Shown here: one piece after another, positions 25,214 to 33,077 of the stretch
How positions within the stretch are numbered: the first letter of the stretch is position 1
Layout: the number at the start of each line of letters is the position of its first letter
Source of the DNA: JBBSJT01 sp041691015
GTDB taxonomy: Bacteria; Chlamydiota; Chlamydiia; Chlamydiales; Parachlamydiaceae
DNA: 40,419 bases
Assembly (NCBI GenBank): GCA_041691015.1
Contig: JBEPVN010000007.1
Location: 1 to 40,419 of the forward strand
Direction: 5' to 3'
Program-made: the position numbers and the translations under genes
Notes under the pieces: generated by a model
Databases searched by the model: none
Seen by the model: only the letters and a program-made list of their open reading frames with translations
What the model was told of the DNA's origin: nothing

Positions 25214-26326
25214 TTAAGACCTTTCAGGACCGCTGATCTGTAGATTACTTTGCTTAGGAGTGTTTCCAACTCCCAAATGAATGCTTAAAGCGCTCCCTAG
25301 TTTTTGTCCGAGGGAAGATGCTTCCGGACAATATCCACCATGCATTTTACTTGTCGACAATCTCGGATAGACAAGATCTTTTGCTTCCACAAGTTTTTTT
25401 TCAATGATCATAAGTCCGTTTACAAGATCGCTCCCATAACTTTTTTTTAAAAATTGGATTTTGTTGCAGTAACCTTTTGCGATCCCGAGAAAAAATGAGT
25501 TTTTTGCAGTCCGCCCTTTTAGCGCAGCGTGCTGTTTTTTAGCAATGAGAAAGAGCTTGTCTAGTTCAAGCGTCAGGTAGGCTGCGACATAGTCAGCAAT
25601 TTCTATGTTTACTTTGCTTCCGACAATTTCAAGGCAGATGGAACCAACGCGTTTTGAAAATATCACATTTACAAAAAAAGTTTCTAAAATCAAAGCAATC
25701 GATTGCATTTTGGCATCTTTTTTTTTCTGGCTTAAAATGCGCTTTAAGAATATTTTCTCCTCATTTTCTTCCGTGACGAATGTTTCATCGAGATTGTACT
25801 TTAAAAGGAGCGCTTGAGATTTGATCATGGCCTGTTCTGATTCATGACAATTACTGCTTGATGAAAGTGCCATCAGTTTTTGCACTTTTCTTAAAATTGA
25901 ACTTTCTTCTTCAATCTTCTCCTGATCTTCTGTTTCCAAACAAATGGTTGCCTCATAAATATTCCTGCCCCAGTTCATGGAATGGCAAAAGGATCTGAAT
26001 TCTTTTCCATGTGGCTCTAGAGGCAATCCGTAGTTGATATATGTCATGTAATGCGCGATTTCATGGCGGATGATTTCGTGTAGTTGATCTTTTTTGCAAT
26101 GCATAAGTCTTTCGTGGAATCCAAGCTCAAAACAGCTTGCATCAAAGTACCCAAGCTTCTTTTGATAATTATAGATCACAATTTTGATCGGATAGGAATA
26201 GCGTTCCTGTTTATCAAAAAAACGGCTGTTAAAAACTTTTAAACCGACTTCTTTTGTTAAAATATTTTTAATTGAAACTTTAATTTCATTGATAAATCGA
26301 ATTATTTTTTTTGAATAGACAAGCAT
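25214..26326 (-). CDS. SprT-like metallopeptidase fused to a DUF2786 region
   Basis: The 370-residue protein has an N-terminal zincin-like domain with HEIAH (88-92, preceded by HEIIR) and a third ligand candidate His106 in PLEPHGKEF, the spacing seen in SprT/SprT-like proteins. After an acidic linker comes a DUF2786 helix pair (ILRKVQKLMALS ... ESEQAMIKSQALLLKYNL, about 143-178) and then a longer helical region to about 320. SprT-type proteases act on protein-DNA complexes in eukaryotes (Spartan), while the bacterial homologues are poorly understood. No zinc-ribbon CxxC follows, unlike E. coli SprT. The protein is cytoplasmic, with no signal peptide. The Shine-Dalgarno is poor, so the exact start is uncertain. 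Confidence 0.75.
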   Translation of the reverse strand: MLVYSKKIIRFINEIKVSIKNILTKEVGLKVFNSRFFDKQERYSYPIKIVIYNYQKKLGYFDASCFELGFHERLMHCKKDQLHEIIRHEIAHYMTYINYGLPLEPHGKEFRSFCHSMNWGRNIYEATICLETEDQEKIEEESSILRKVQKLMALSSSSNCHESEQAMIKSQALLLKYNLDETFVTEENEEKIFLKRILSQKKKDAKMQSIALILETFFVNVIFSKRVGSICLEIVGSKVNIEIADYVAAYLTLELDKLFLIAKKQHAALKGRTAKNSFFLGIAKGYCNKIQFLKKSYGSDLVNGLMIIEKKLVEAKDLVYPRLSTSKMHGGYCPEASSLGQKLGSALSIHLGVGNTPKQSNLQISGPERS

Positions 26327-26398
26327 AATTAATTAGTTATTTCCTTGAAACATATGGAAAAATTTGTATTCTGTGATACTTATATAGGAAGGCTAAAT

Positions 26399-27463
26399 AT
26401 GTCGTATATTAAAAAAACAACTATTTTTGTATCTGTTATCTTTGTAGTTCATTTCACAATGCTTTGTGCAGGCTGGAACGAAGATTTTGATACTCAAACA
26501 GACAAGCTTACAAAAGCTTTGCCAGCATTACAAAATTCACATTATAAAAATTTTTGCAAATTGTTCAGGGAAGTTAGAAAAAAGCTTTTGGCTGATTCTT
26601 CTTTAGCTGCGGAAATTAGAAGCATGCCTTTGGAAGTAAAGCGCTTCATTAAAATAGAGTCTTTAAATGTAATCGTAAAAATCAGAAGAAGAAATGAATT
26701 TCACGATCTCTATCCGTGGGAATTATCTTATTTTGCAGGATCTTCTGCCTATGTTGTCCCTGCATACCCTGTGGAGATAGCAGGGAGGGTATGTATTGTA
26801 CAGTTTCTCGAAAATTTTGAAATTGGATCGCTTCGAGGCGGAGGCCATAAACATAACTTAAAAAAATTATCTGCAAAGACCTACTGGAAGGCCATGTTGC
26901 AATCCTATATTTTTGGAATGTGTGATTTGGCGCTATCTAATATCGGGGTTAATTCAAGCGGAGTTATTCGTTATTTTGATAATGAATCGTCCCTGATCTA
27001 TTTTAATGACCCATCTGTCAATCTAAATGCCTTTAAGATGGGATTTATCAATCAAGCATTTAACTGGCCGCAGTTTGATAGACCCATTAATAAAAAAACT
27101 TCCAAGGATATAAATGATTTTATTAATAATTTGAGTAATTTTGAAAAGGACTTAAACGTCTATTTAAGATATCGATTCGTTCCAATTGATAAAGCCTCGC
27201 TTAAAGAAAGACTTGTAAAAATCCGCAATTTTGCTCTTAAGCCAGGTGTTTGTTTCAGAAATTTTTATTCTTGGATACAACCTAAATTGAGTTCTGGTTT
27301 AAATGACTTAAAACGAGTTTTGGAACCTATTGTACATAATGATCTTGGAGCTTTGGGGCCAGGTACTAGCTTAATTACAATTACGAGACGTTTAAAATAT
27401 TATATTTTAACAGAAGAACAGCAGCAATCAGTCAATCAATGGATCCAAAAATATGTGGAGTAA
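26399..27463 (+). CDS. Exported protein with a kinase-like core, paralogue 1
   Basis: The 354-residue product has a signal peptide (about 1-24, ending MLCA before GWNEDF). The start at 26399 has GGAAGG 6 nt upstream. A longer TTG-initiated frame from 26345 is rejected because it buries the signal peptide and loses the match to the neighbour. The body shows a pattern like HipA/PI-kinase-type folds: NVIVKIRRR (Lys94), WELSYFAGS (Glu108), a hinge-like VVPAYPVEIAGRVCIVQFLE, then CDLALSNIGV (Asp166, Asn171) and IRYFDNES (Asp184). These could be the ATP lysine, its salt-bridge Glu, the catalytic Asp and Asn, and the metal Asp. This reading is inference and the family is unknown to me. The gene overlaps its paralogue by 11 bp. 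Confidence 0.7.
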   Translation: MSYIKKTTIFVSVIFVVHFTMLCAGWNEDFDTQTDKLTKALPALQNSHYKNFCKLFREVRKKLLADSSLAAEIRSMPLEVKRFIKIESLNVIVKIRRRNEFHDLYPWELSYFAGSSAYVVPAYPVEIAGRVCIVQFLENFEIGSLRGGGHKHNLKKLSAKTYWKAMLQSYIFGMCDLALSNIGVNSSGVIRYFDNESSLIYFNDPSVNLNAFKMGFINQAFNWPQFDRPINKKTSKDINDFINNLSNFEKDLNVYLRYRFVPIDKASLKERLVKIRNFALKPGVCFRNFYSWIQPKLSSGLNDLKRVLEPIVHNDLGALGPGTSLITITRRLKYYILTEEQQQSVNQWIQKYVE

Positions 27464-28514
27464 TTATTATTGTATTTTGATTGTTATAATGGCTTTTAAG
27501 CTAAATCCGCTTCTTGCAGATTGGAACGGCACTTTTGATGCTAAAACAGCGCAACTTATTGAGGCTCTTCCCGCTTTAAAACATCCTGATTACTTGGAAA
27601 AATTAGTTTTTTTTAAAAAAATCAGAGTAAAACTTTTAAAAGACTCATCTCTTGTGTCAAAGATAAAAAATTCAAGCCCTGATAATAAAGTCATGGTAAA
27701 AAAATCAAATCTGAATGTCATTATCAAAAAAAGACGCCGCGATGGGATTGATGATTTTTTTGCTTGGGAGTTATCCTATTTGACAGGGTCTAATGCGTAT
27801 GTTTTGCCTTCCTTTCCTGTTAAAATCGGTGGCCAAAAATGTATTGTACAAATCCTTGAATCATTTGATCTTGGGAGCAAGGATGGAGGCGGTTATCCAG
27901 CTTCCAGCCTTAATAAAGTTACCATGGAAACCTATTGGAAAGCGCTTTTGCAATGCTCGGTTCTTGGAATTGGCGATATGGTCGCAACCAATATCGGCAT
28001 AAGCCCAAAAGGGATTATTCGTTATTTTGATAATGAGGTGTCTTTGAGCTATCATAACATTCCAGAAAGGACGACTATTGGCGTCTCAATGGGATTTACC
28101 ACTCAAAGCTTGGATTGGCCTCACTATCGACGCTCCATCGATTACAACACAATGAAAAACATAAAATCATTTATTCGTAAATTTTCTCATTTTGAAAAAG
28201 ATATCACTACGTACTCCCAATATAGAAACATTAACTATTCAAAAAATAACTTAAAAGAACGTCTTGATACTATTCGCGCATTTCCTTTGCGGGAAGGAAG
28301 TAGTTTTAGGGATTTCATTGGATGGATTTATCCAAAAATGAACTTTGGAATGGATGAACTCAATGTGATAGTAGCTTCATTTATGAATAAACGTGTATCA
28401 GAAATAGATCATGGAACAAGCTTTTTTTTTATGTCGAGACGTATCAAAAAATATAGGGCGACAGAAACTCAAGCAAGAGTTGTGGAGCAATGGATTAAAC
28501 GCTACGTGGATTAA
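27453..28514 (+). CDS. Exported protein with a kinase-like core, paralogue 2
   Basis: This 353-residue tandem paralogue of the preceding gene has a signal peptide at about 1-22 (ending PLLA before DWNGTF). Candidate core residues are in the same order and spacing as in paralogue 1: Lys92 in NVIIKKRRR, Glu106 in WELSYLTGS, hinge VLPSFPVKIGGQKCIVQILE, Asp165 and Asn170 in GDMVATNIGI, and Asp183 in IRYFDNE. The C-terminal 150 residues are helical and also conserved between the pair (LKERL, FRDFIGWI, WIKRYVD). The start lies inside the upstream gene, so the two form an operon. A bidirectional terminator follows. Activity and localisation beyond the inner membrane are not established. Confidence 0.7.
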   Translation: MWSNYYCILIVIMAFKLNPLLADWNGTFDAKTAQLIEALPALKHPDYLEKLVFFKKIRVKLLKDSSLVSKIKNSSPDNKVMVKKSNLNVIIKKRRRDGIDDFFAWELSYLTGSNAYVLPSFPVKIGGQKCIVQILESFDLGSKDGGGYPASSLNKVTMETYWKALLQCSVLGIGDMVATNIGISPKGIIRYFDNEVSLSYHNIPERTTIGVSMGFTTQSLDWPHYRRSIDYNTMKNIKSFIRKFSHFEKDITTYSQYRNINYSKNNLKERLDTIRAFPLREGSSFRDFIGWIYPKMNFGMDELNVIVASFMNKRVSEIDHGTSFFFMSRRIKKYRATETQARVVEQWIKRYVD

Positions 28515-28519
28515 GTTGG

Positions 28520-28599
28520 AGACCTTAAGGGTCTTTTAAGATTAAAAAAAAAGGGACTTAAAGTAAGCTATATTAAGAGCATACTTTAAGTCCCTTTTT
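28520..28599. terminator. Terminator region, bidirectional, between the exported pair and pnp
   Basis: The main element is a perfect 18-bp stem (28548-28565 with 28582-28599, 16-nt loop) whose arms are AAAAAGGGACTT-type and carry an A/T tract on each side. It terminates pnp on the minus strand (eight or more T residues after the stem) and the exported pair on the plus strand. A smaller plus-strand hairpin AGACC-TTAAG-GGTCTTTT lies at 28520-28537. Confidence 0.85.
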
Positions 28600-28612
28600 G
28601 TGTTTGGCTTCT

Positions 28613-30715
28613 TTAAGCAGCAGGTGCTGCAGAAAGTGTGGCTTTTCGGCTAAGCTTAAGTTGGCCGCGTTCATTGATGTCTAATACTTTAACGCTAATG
28701 ACATCGCCCTGTTTTGCATAATCTGCCATATTGTTGATGCGGCTATGATCAAATTCCGACACGTGGCAAAGACCCTCTTTCCCAGGAAGAATCTCCACAA
28801 AAACACCAAACGCTACAACAGATGTGATTTTTCCTGTATATATGCGGCCTATTTCGACATCGGATGTGATGCCGGCAATAATAGCTTTTGCTTTTTCAAT
28901 TCCGGCTAAGCTTGGGCTTGCAATTGTGATGATACCATCGTCATTGATATCAATTTCAACGCCTGTTTGCTCGATGATGGAACGGATTTGCTCACCGCCC
29001 TTCCCGATAACAAGAGCGATCTTGCTTGGCTTGATCTGTACTGTTTCAATGCGAGGAGCATAGATGGACATCTCTCTTTTGTATTCAGGGCATACTGCAA
29101 GCATTTTATTTAAAATATGAATGCGGCCTTCATTTGCTTGCGTTAGCGCAGCACGCATAATTTCGATTGTGATCCCTTCAACTTTGATATCCATTTGGAA
29201 GGATGTAATGCCCTGATGGTCGCCTGCAATTTTAAAGTCCATGTCGCCAAGTGCATCTTCAATCCCTAGAATGTCAGATAAAATGACATAGCGGTCGCCT
29301 TCTAAAATAAGACCCATGGCAATACCGGAAACAGGGCGCTTGATTGGTACACCTGCATCCATCATCGCAAGACAGCCACCGCAAATAGTTGCCATCGATG
29401 ATGATCCGTTGGATTCTGTGATGTTGGATTCTAGGCGTATCGTGTATGGGAAGTCTTCTTTTGATGGTAAAATAGCTTCCAATGCTCTTTCAGCAAGTTT
29501 TCCATGCCCAACTTCACGTCTTCCAGGAGCGCCTACTCTTCCAACTTCTCCAACTGAAAATGGAGGGAATGAATATTGAAGGTAGAATTTTCTGCTTCCT
29601 TCGCCATCTAAATCTTCGTAACGCTGCGCCATGTTTGTTCCGCCCAAAGTACAGACAGCAACAGTTTGAGTTTCGCCTCGAGTAAAAAGTGAACTTCCGT
29701 GAACTCTTGGTAAGAATGTTTGCTCGATATCAATTGCGCGAATTTCTGTTGTCGATCTTCTATCAGGGCGGATATTTTCGTCCAAAATCATTTTGCGCAT
29801 ATATTTGGAAGTGATTTGCTTTAGGGCACCTTGAACATCTGTTGGTGAATAAAGTAGCTCTTTGCCGACTGGAAGAAGTGCGTCTTCCACTGCTTTTTTG
29901 ACCATGTTCTGCGCATCTTCGCGTTTTTGTTTTTCAGCGATACGTAAAGCAGAAATCAAGAGGGGAGCTGCAATTTTTTCGACAGCATCCAATACTTCTT
30001 TTGGAAGCGGTCTTAAAGTATCTAATTTTTTAGCTTTTCCAATAGCTTTTTGCCATCCATGCAATGCATCGCAAATGATTTTAATCCCTGAGTGACCTGT
30101 TTGGATAGCTTCTAAAACTTCTAGTTCTGTTAGAAAGTCGCAAGAGCCTTCAATCATCAAAACAGCATCTTCAGTTCCTGCAATCATAAGATCGAGTTTG
30201 GAAGTTTTCATATGTTCTTGCGTTGGATTCAAAATAAATTTTCCGCCAATTAACCCGACTCGGACTGCAGCGACTGGTTTTAATAAGGGAATATCTGAAA
30301 TGACCAAAGCTGCAGCTGCGCCGCAAATAGCTAAAGGTTCCGGGGTGTTAACGCCGTCATATGACCAGACGTAGGAGAGTACTTGCACTTCATTATAGTA
30401 GCCGTCCGGGAACATTGGGCGAAGAGGTCTATCGATCAGTCTTGACATGAGCGTTTCGCGCTCTGTCGGTCTGCCTTCTCTTTTGATAAAGCCGCTGATT
30501 GTTTTGCCGACGGATGAAAATTTTTCCTGGTAATCTACGCGGAGTGGAAGAAAATCTTTGGAAGCGTCGGCATCTGGTGTTGCGCATGCTGATGTAAAAA
30601 CCATAGTGTCGCCAGAGCGGACAATAACAGCTCCGTTTGCTTGTCTTGCGATTTTACCTGTTTCAAACGAGATCTCTTGCTCGCCGACTGTGACTTTTAG
30701 GGTTTCACGTTTCAT
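28613..30715 (-). CDS. pnp: Polyribonucleotide nucleotidyltransferase (PNPase)
   Basis: PNPase degrades RNA 3'-5' phosphorolytically and can add tails. The 700-residue protein has two RNase PH domains (about 1-225 and 310-540; RKFYLQYSFPPFSVGEVGR in the second), an all-alpha linker, a KH domain (about 550-610, with IGKGGEQIR) and a C-terminal S1 domain (about 618-690, GKITSVVAFGVFVEI). The length is normal for the family. The start has AGGAG about 11 nt upstream. It lies downstream of rpsO in the same orientation, the arrangement common to many bacteria, with a hairpin between them. Gene order matches chlamydial CT842-CT843. Confidence 0.97.
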   Translation of the reverse strand: MKRETLKVTVGEQEISFETGKIARQANGAVIVRSGDTMVFTSACATPDADASKDFLPLRVDYQEKFSSVGKTISGFIKREGRPTERETLMSRLIDRPLRPMFPDGYYNEVQVLSYVWSYDGVNTPEPLAICGAAAALVISDIPLLKPVAAVRVGLIGGKFILNPTQEHMKTSKLDLMIAGTEDAVLMIEGSCDFLTELEVLEAIQTGHSGIKIICDALHGWQKAIGKAKKLDTLRPLPKEVLDAVEKIAAPLLISALRIAEKQKREDAQNMVKKAVEDALLPVGKELLYSPTDVQGALKQITSKYMRKMILDENIRPDRRSTTEIRAIDIEQTFLPRVHGSSLFTRGETQTVAVCTLGGTNMAQRYEDLDGEGSRKFYLQYSFPPFSVGEVGRVGAPGRREVGHGKLAERALEAILPSKEDFPYTIRLESNITESNGSSSMATICGGCLAMMDAGVPIKRPVSGIAMGLILEGDRYVILSDILGIEDALGDMDFKIAGDHQGITSFQMDIKVEGITIEIMRAALTQANEGRIHILNKMLAVCPEYKREMSIYAPRIETVQIKPSKIALVIGKGGEQIRSIIEQTGVEIDINDDGIITIASPSLAGIEKAKAIIAGITSDVEIGRIYTGKITSVVAFGVFVEILPGKEGLCHVSEFDHSRINNMADYAKQGDVISVKVLDINERGQLKLSRKATLSAAPAA

Positions 30716-30826
30716 AAATTAATTCACTCCTGGAAATATTTTTTTTATAAGATATAGCTGATTTTAAGATTATTAGCCAATATTTTTTAAGGGGGGAAAA
30801 CAAAGATAGGGGGGAAAGAAACAAGA

Positions 30827-30848
30827 AAGGCGACTTAAAAGTCGCCTT
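30827..30848 (-). terminator. Hairpin between rpsO and pnp
   Basis: A perfect 10-bp stem (AAGGCGACTT, 2-nt loop, AAGTCGCCTT) lies 30 nt past the rpsO stop and is followed on the minus strand by TTCTTGTTTCTTT. It may terminate or attenuate rpsO transcription. By analogy with E. coli rpsO-pnp it could also serve in PNPase autoregulation, but that is inference. Confidence 0.65.
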
Positions 30849-30877
30849 ATCTCTTACTTTTTTTAAAGTTTTTTTAA

Positions 30878-31147
30878 TTACCTTCTCAGTTTAAGCTTAG
30901 TAATTAAGCTTTGGTAGCGGCTTGTATCCGTTGAATTCAGATAATCAAGTAAACGTCTTCTTTGACCTACGAGTTTCAAAAGAGCAAGCCTTGAAGCATG
31001 GTCTTTTGGCATCCGTTTTAAATGATCGGTCAATTCAGTAATACGCTCTGTCAAGATCGCAATCTGGACGTCAGCAGAACCGGTGTCCTTCTCGTGCAGC
31101 TGAAATTTCTTGGTAATTTCTTCTTTTGTGCCTTTATCTAGAGACAT
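30878..31147 (-). CDS. rpsO: 30S ribosomal protein S15
   Basis: This 89-residue primary 16S rRNA-binding protein of the small subunit has the family hallmark segments FQLHEKDTGSADVQIAILTE (15-34), HLKRMPKDHASRLALLKLV and the C-terminal RRRLLDYLNSTD. The length is standard. It sits upstream of pnp in the same direction. Its leader contains two inverted repeats that could be used for autoregulation, as S15 does in other bacteria. Confidence 0.97.
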   Translation of the reverse strand: MSLDKGTKEEITKKFQLHEKDTGSADVQIAILTERITELTDHLKRMPKDHASRLALLKLVGQRRRLLDYLNSTDTSRYQSLITKLKLRR

Positions 31148-31180
31148 TTCAGAGAATCCCCCGTTTTTAAGAGCTTGGCA

Positions 31181-31258
31181 TACTCAAAAAATTTGAGTAT
31201 ATTCGGCTATGTTTTTAACCTGTTAATTTTAACTTTTGTACCATAATTATAGCCGAAA
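31181..31258 (-). promoter_or_regulatory. Structured leader upstream of rpsO
   Basis: Two inverted repeats lie in the rpsO leader. One is a perfect 9-bp hairpin ATACTCAAA/TTTGAGTAT (31181-31201, 3-nt loop). The other is a 9-bp pair TTCGGCTAT (31203-31211) and ATAGCCGAA (31250-31258) separated by 38 nt of AT-rich sequence. No T-tract follows on the minus strand, so a regulatory RNA structure for S15 is as likely as termination of the small gene upstream. Confidence 0.4.
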
Positions 31259-31290
31259 GGAGATAAAAAATCAAGCACTAAATGCTTTTC

Positions 31291-31536
31291 TTAAACTTTA
31301 GTGTCCAAGATGACCTCTATTACGTCGGGGAAATTACCCATGGGATCTCTTCTTATTGCTAATTTAAAGGGGATTTTGATGTTTCCAAGATGCTTTTCCA
31401 TTTGAAGCTCGTCCCAGATTTTTTTCTTAAGTTCTTCATTTGCTTTCATATTCTTGTATTTTTTGAGGATTTCCTGGATATATTGCATCTCATTTCTTGC
31501 GATGATGTCGTAACCGTAAAACGGATGTTCGTGCAT
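31291..31536 (-). CDS. Small conserved-looking hypothetical protein
   Basis: The 81-residue soluble protein has a helical first half (EMQYIQEILKKYKNMKANEEL) and a beta-rich second half with PFKLAIRRDPMGNFPDVIEV. There is no signal peptide or membrane segment. A clear AGGAG lies 7 nt before the ATG. It lies upstream of rpsO in the same direction, 143 bp away, and diverges from the coiled-coil gene at 31617. I cannot assign a family. Confidence 0.65.
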   Translation of the reverse strand: MHEHPFYGYDIIARNEMQYIQEILKKYKNMKANEELKKKIWDELQMEKHLGNIKIPFKLAIRRDPMGNFPDVIEVILDTKV

Positions 31537-31616
31537 GGAAGATCTCCTCTTGCAATTTGTGCTTTAAATTGCTAGAGTCTTAACATATTTTGATAAAATG
31601 AAGGAGAAATAAATTT

Positions 31617-32294
31617 ATGTTAAAAGAAGCTACCTATAAAGAAAAATTCCAAATCTTAAAAAAATGGATGCCGGAGATTGCTGATTCTGTAAAAAAAGAA
31701 TTAAAAAATGACCATCTTAAAAAAGATTGGATGTTTGCAAAAAAATATTTTGCCGGAAAAAACCTGAATAAAATCACAACATCAGATCTTGCAGATGGGT
31801 ACGTGTCGGCCATTGCTAATGAAGAAAAGGCTGAAGAAATCGGGGAGTTCATCTCAAGTTGCTGGCTTTTAAAAAATGGAGAGATCTATCACTATTTTGA
31901 AGAAGAGCTAAAAAAAATCAACCCTGACTTTAGCTCAATTGAAAAATTGGACCCTGCCGATAGCAAAAAAATTGCCCTGGGCGCAGCAGAAGAATTTGGA
32001 GCATTTAAAACTTATGTATTCTCAATTTTAAATTCAGTGGCTTTTCAAGATGCGGAACTCAAACAATTAGAATCTTTTGCAGAAAAGGATCTTTTGGGAA
32101 ATAAGGTGAAAGAAGAGGCAGAAGAGAAGCATCAAAGCATTGAGGGCGCAACAAAAGCATTTGATCTGAAACTTGCACGATTAACTGACAAATATGAGAA
32201 GAAAATTTTAGGACTGCAAAAGAAATATACAGAAGATGTTGGCGCTTATAAAAAGCAAATTGCCATACTGCAAGCCAAACTAAATCAAAAATAG
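31617..32294 (+). CDS. Hypothetical coiled-coil protein upstream of tadA
   Basis: The 225-residue soluble, lysine/glutamate-rich protein has a compact N-terminal domain (KEKFQILKKWMPEIADSVKK, then KKYFAGKNLNKITTSDLADGY) and a C-terminal coiled coil (about 170-225, ending AILQAKLNQK). It lacks secretion signals or membrane segments. AAGGAG lies 10 nt before the ATG. It ends 8 bp before tadA, so the two are co-transcribed. Chlamydial genomes carry uncharacterised genes next to the tadA/rpsO/pnp locus, and this may be one of them, but I cannot confirm orthology from sequence alone. Confidence 0.7.
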   Translation: MLKEATYKEKFQILKKWMPEIADSVKKELKNDHLKKDWMFAKKYFAGKNLNKITTSDLADGYVSAIANEEKAEEIGEFISSCWLLKNGEIYHYFEEELKKINPDFSSIEKLDPADSKKIALGAAEEFGAFKTYVFSILNSVAFQDAELKQLESFAEKDLLGNKVKEEAEEKHQSIEGATKAFDLKLARLTDKYEKKILGLQKKYTEDVGAYKKQIAILQAKLNQK

Positions 32295-32302
32295 GTCTAT
32301 CC

Positions 32303-32824
32303 ATGCATTTCCCCTTTCAGATAACCCCTAAAAATGATGATGAGCATTTTATGTTGGAGGCGCTTAAAGAGGCTTTTAAGGCTTTTAAAGCAGATGAAGT
32401 TCCTGTCGGCGCCGTTTTGGTAAAAAATGGTAAAATCATTTCAAGAGGCTATAACCAGGTGGAAATGTTAAAAGATGCAACAGCCCATGCTGAAATGCTT
32501 TGCATTACGGCAGGGGAGGCTGCGGTGGATAACTGGCGGTTAAAAGACACAACGCTCTATGTAACGATAGAGCCGTGTTCCATGTGCGCTGGAGCCATGC
32601 TTTTGTCGCGTATCACAAACCTTGTATGGGGAGCTCCGGACTTAAGGCATGGCGCTAATGGCAGCTTTATTGATTTGTTCGAAAAACAGCATCCGACGCA
32701 CGCAATTCATATTAAGAGCGGTGTTTTGAGCGACTATTCAGCTGCTCTGTTGCGCGATTTTTTTGAAATCAAACGCAAAAAAAATAAGCTTAGAAAAGAT
32801 GAAAGAGAGGCAAATGATGTCTGA
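32303..32824 (+). CDS. tadA: tRNA-specific adenosine deaminase
   Basis: TadA deaminates A34 to inosine in tRNA-Arg(ACG), which allows CGN decoding. The 173-residue protein has the zinc/catalytic motif HAE (62-64, catalytic Glu64) and PCSMC (91-95), with VPVGAVLV before them and the family C-terminal region LRHGANGS...IDLF after them. Length is normal. It lies in a tight run with an upstream coiled-coil gene (8 bp gap) and a downstream small gene that overlaps its stop. Chlamydia has the same gene (yfhC, CT844) next to rpsO/pnp. Confidence 0.95.
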   Translation: MHFPFQITPKNDDEHFMLEALKEAFKAFKADEVPVGAVLVKNGKIISRGYNQVEMLKDATAHAEMLCITAGEAAVDNWRLKDTTLYVTIEPCSMCAGAMLLSRITNLVWGAPDLRHGANGSFIDLFEKQHPTHAIHIKSGVLSDYSAALLRDFFEIKRKKNKLRKDEREANDV

Positions 32825-33077
32825 TTTTTGGGAAGCTGTCGATAGGGTTTTGATTGAGATTGCGGACAAACAACAAGAAGAATTGTTAAGGTGTGGAAGG
32901 CGTATTATTCCTAATTTGACAACGGAAGATATTTTGCAGCCCAATGATTATGTTTTGCTTGAAAATCACCCTCATTTTAGGTATGAAGAGGGAGTCTTCG
33001 CCGGGGTGCAAACAGTTCAAATGGCGCTTTTAGCCCTAAAACGCGACTTAAATGTAAATCATTCTATTTCTTCTTGA
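32817..33077 (+). CDS. Small hypothetical protein coupled to tadA
   Basis: The 86-residue soluble protein (MSDFWEAVDRVLIEIADKQQ...) overlaps the tadA stop by 8 bp and has GAGAGG 6 nt before its ATG. An ATG one codon earlier (32814) is equally possible, and a frame open back to 32763 is not needed. It contains LTTEDILQPNDYVLLENHPHF and EEGVFAGVQTVQMALLAL, which suggests a small mixed alpha/beta fold. I know no family. Its 3' end overlaps the convergent gene by 14 bp. Confidence 0.6.
   Translation: MSDFWEAVDRVLIEIADKQQEELLRCGRRIIPNLTTEDILQPNDYVLLENHPHFRYEEGVFAGVQTVQMALLALKRDLNVNHSISS

Noticed and set aside
26345..26398. 18-residue N-terminal extension of exported paralogue 1
   Set aside because: It would begin with TTG and hide the signal peptide; the ATG at 26399 has GGAAGG upstream and gives the same length as paralogue 2.
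26462..26473. Lipobox in exported paralogue 1 (TMLC)
   Set aside because: The residue before Cys is Leu, not Gly/Ala/Ser, and the paralogue has no Cys there; ordinary signal-peptidase cleavage is more likely.
28906..29685. Several open frames antisense to or within pnp
   Set aside because: They are shadows of the PNPase frame with no ribosome-binding sites or recognisable motifs.
31569..31597. TTGCTA-17-GATAAA promoter for the coiled-coil gene
   Set aside because: The implied transcription start would fall on the AAGGAG ribosome-binding site, leaving no usable leader.
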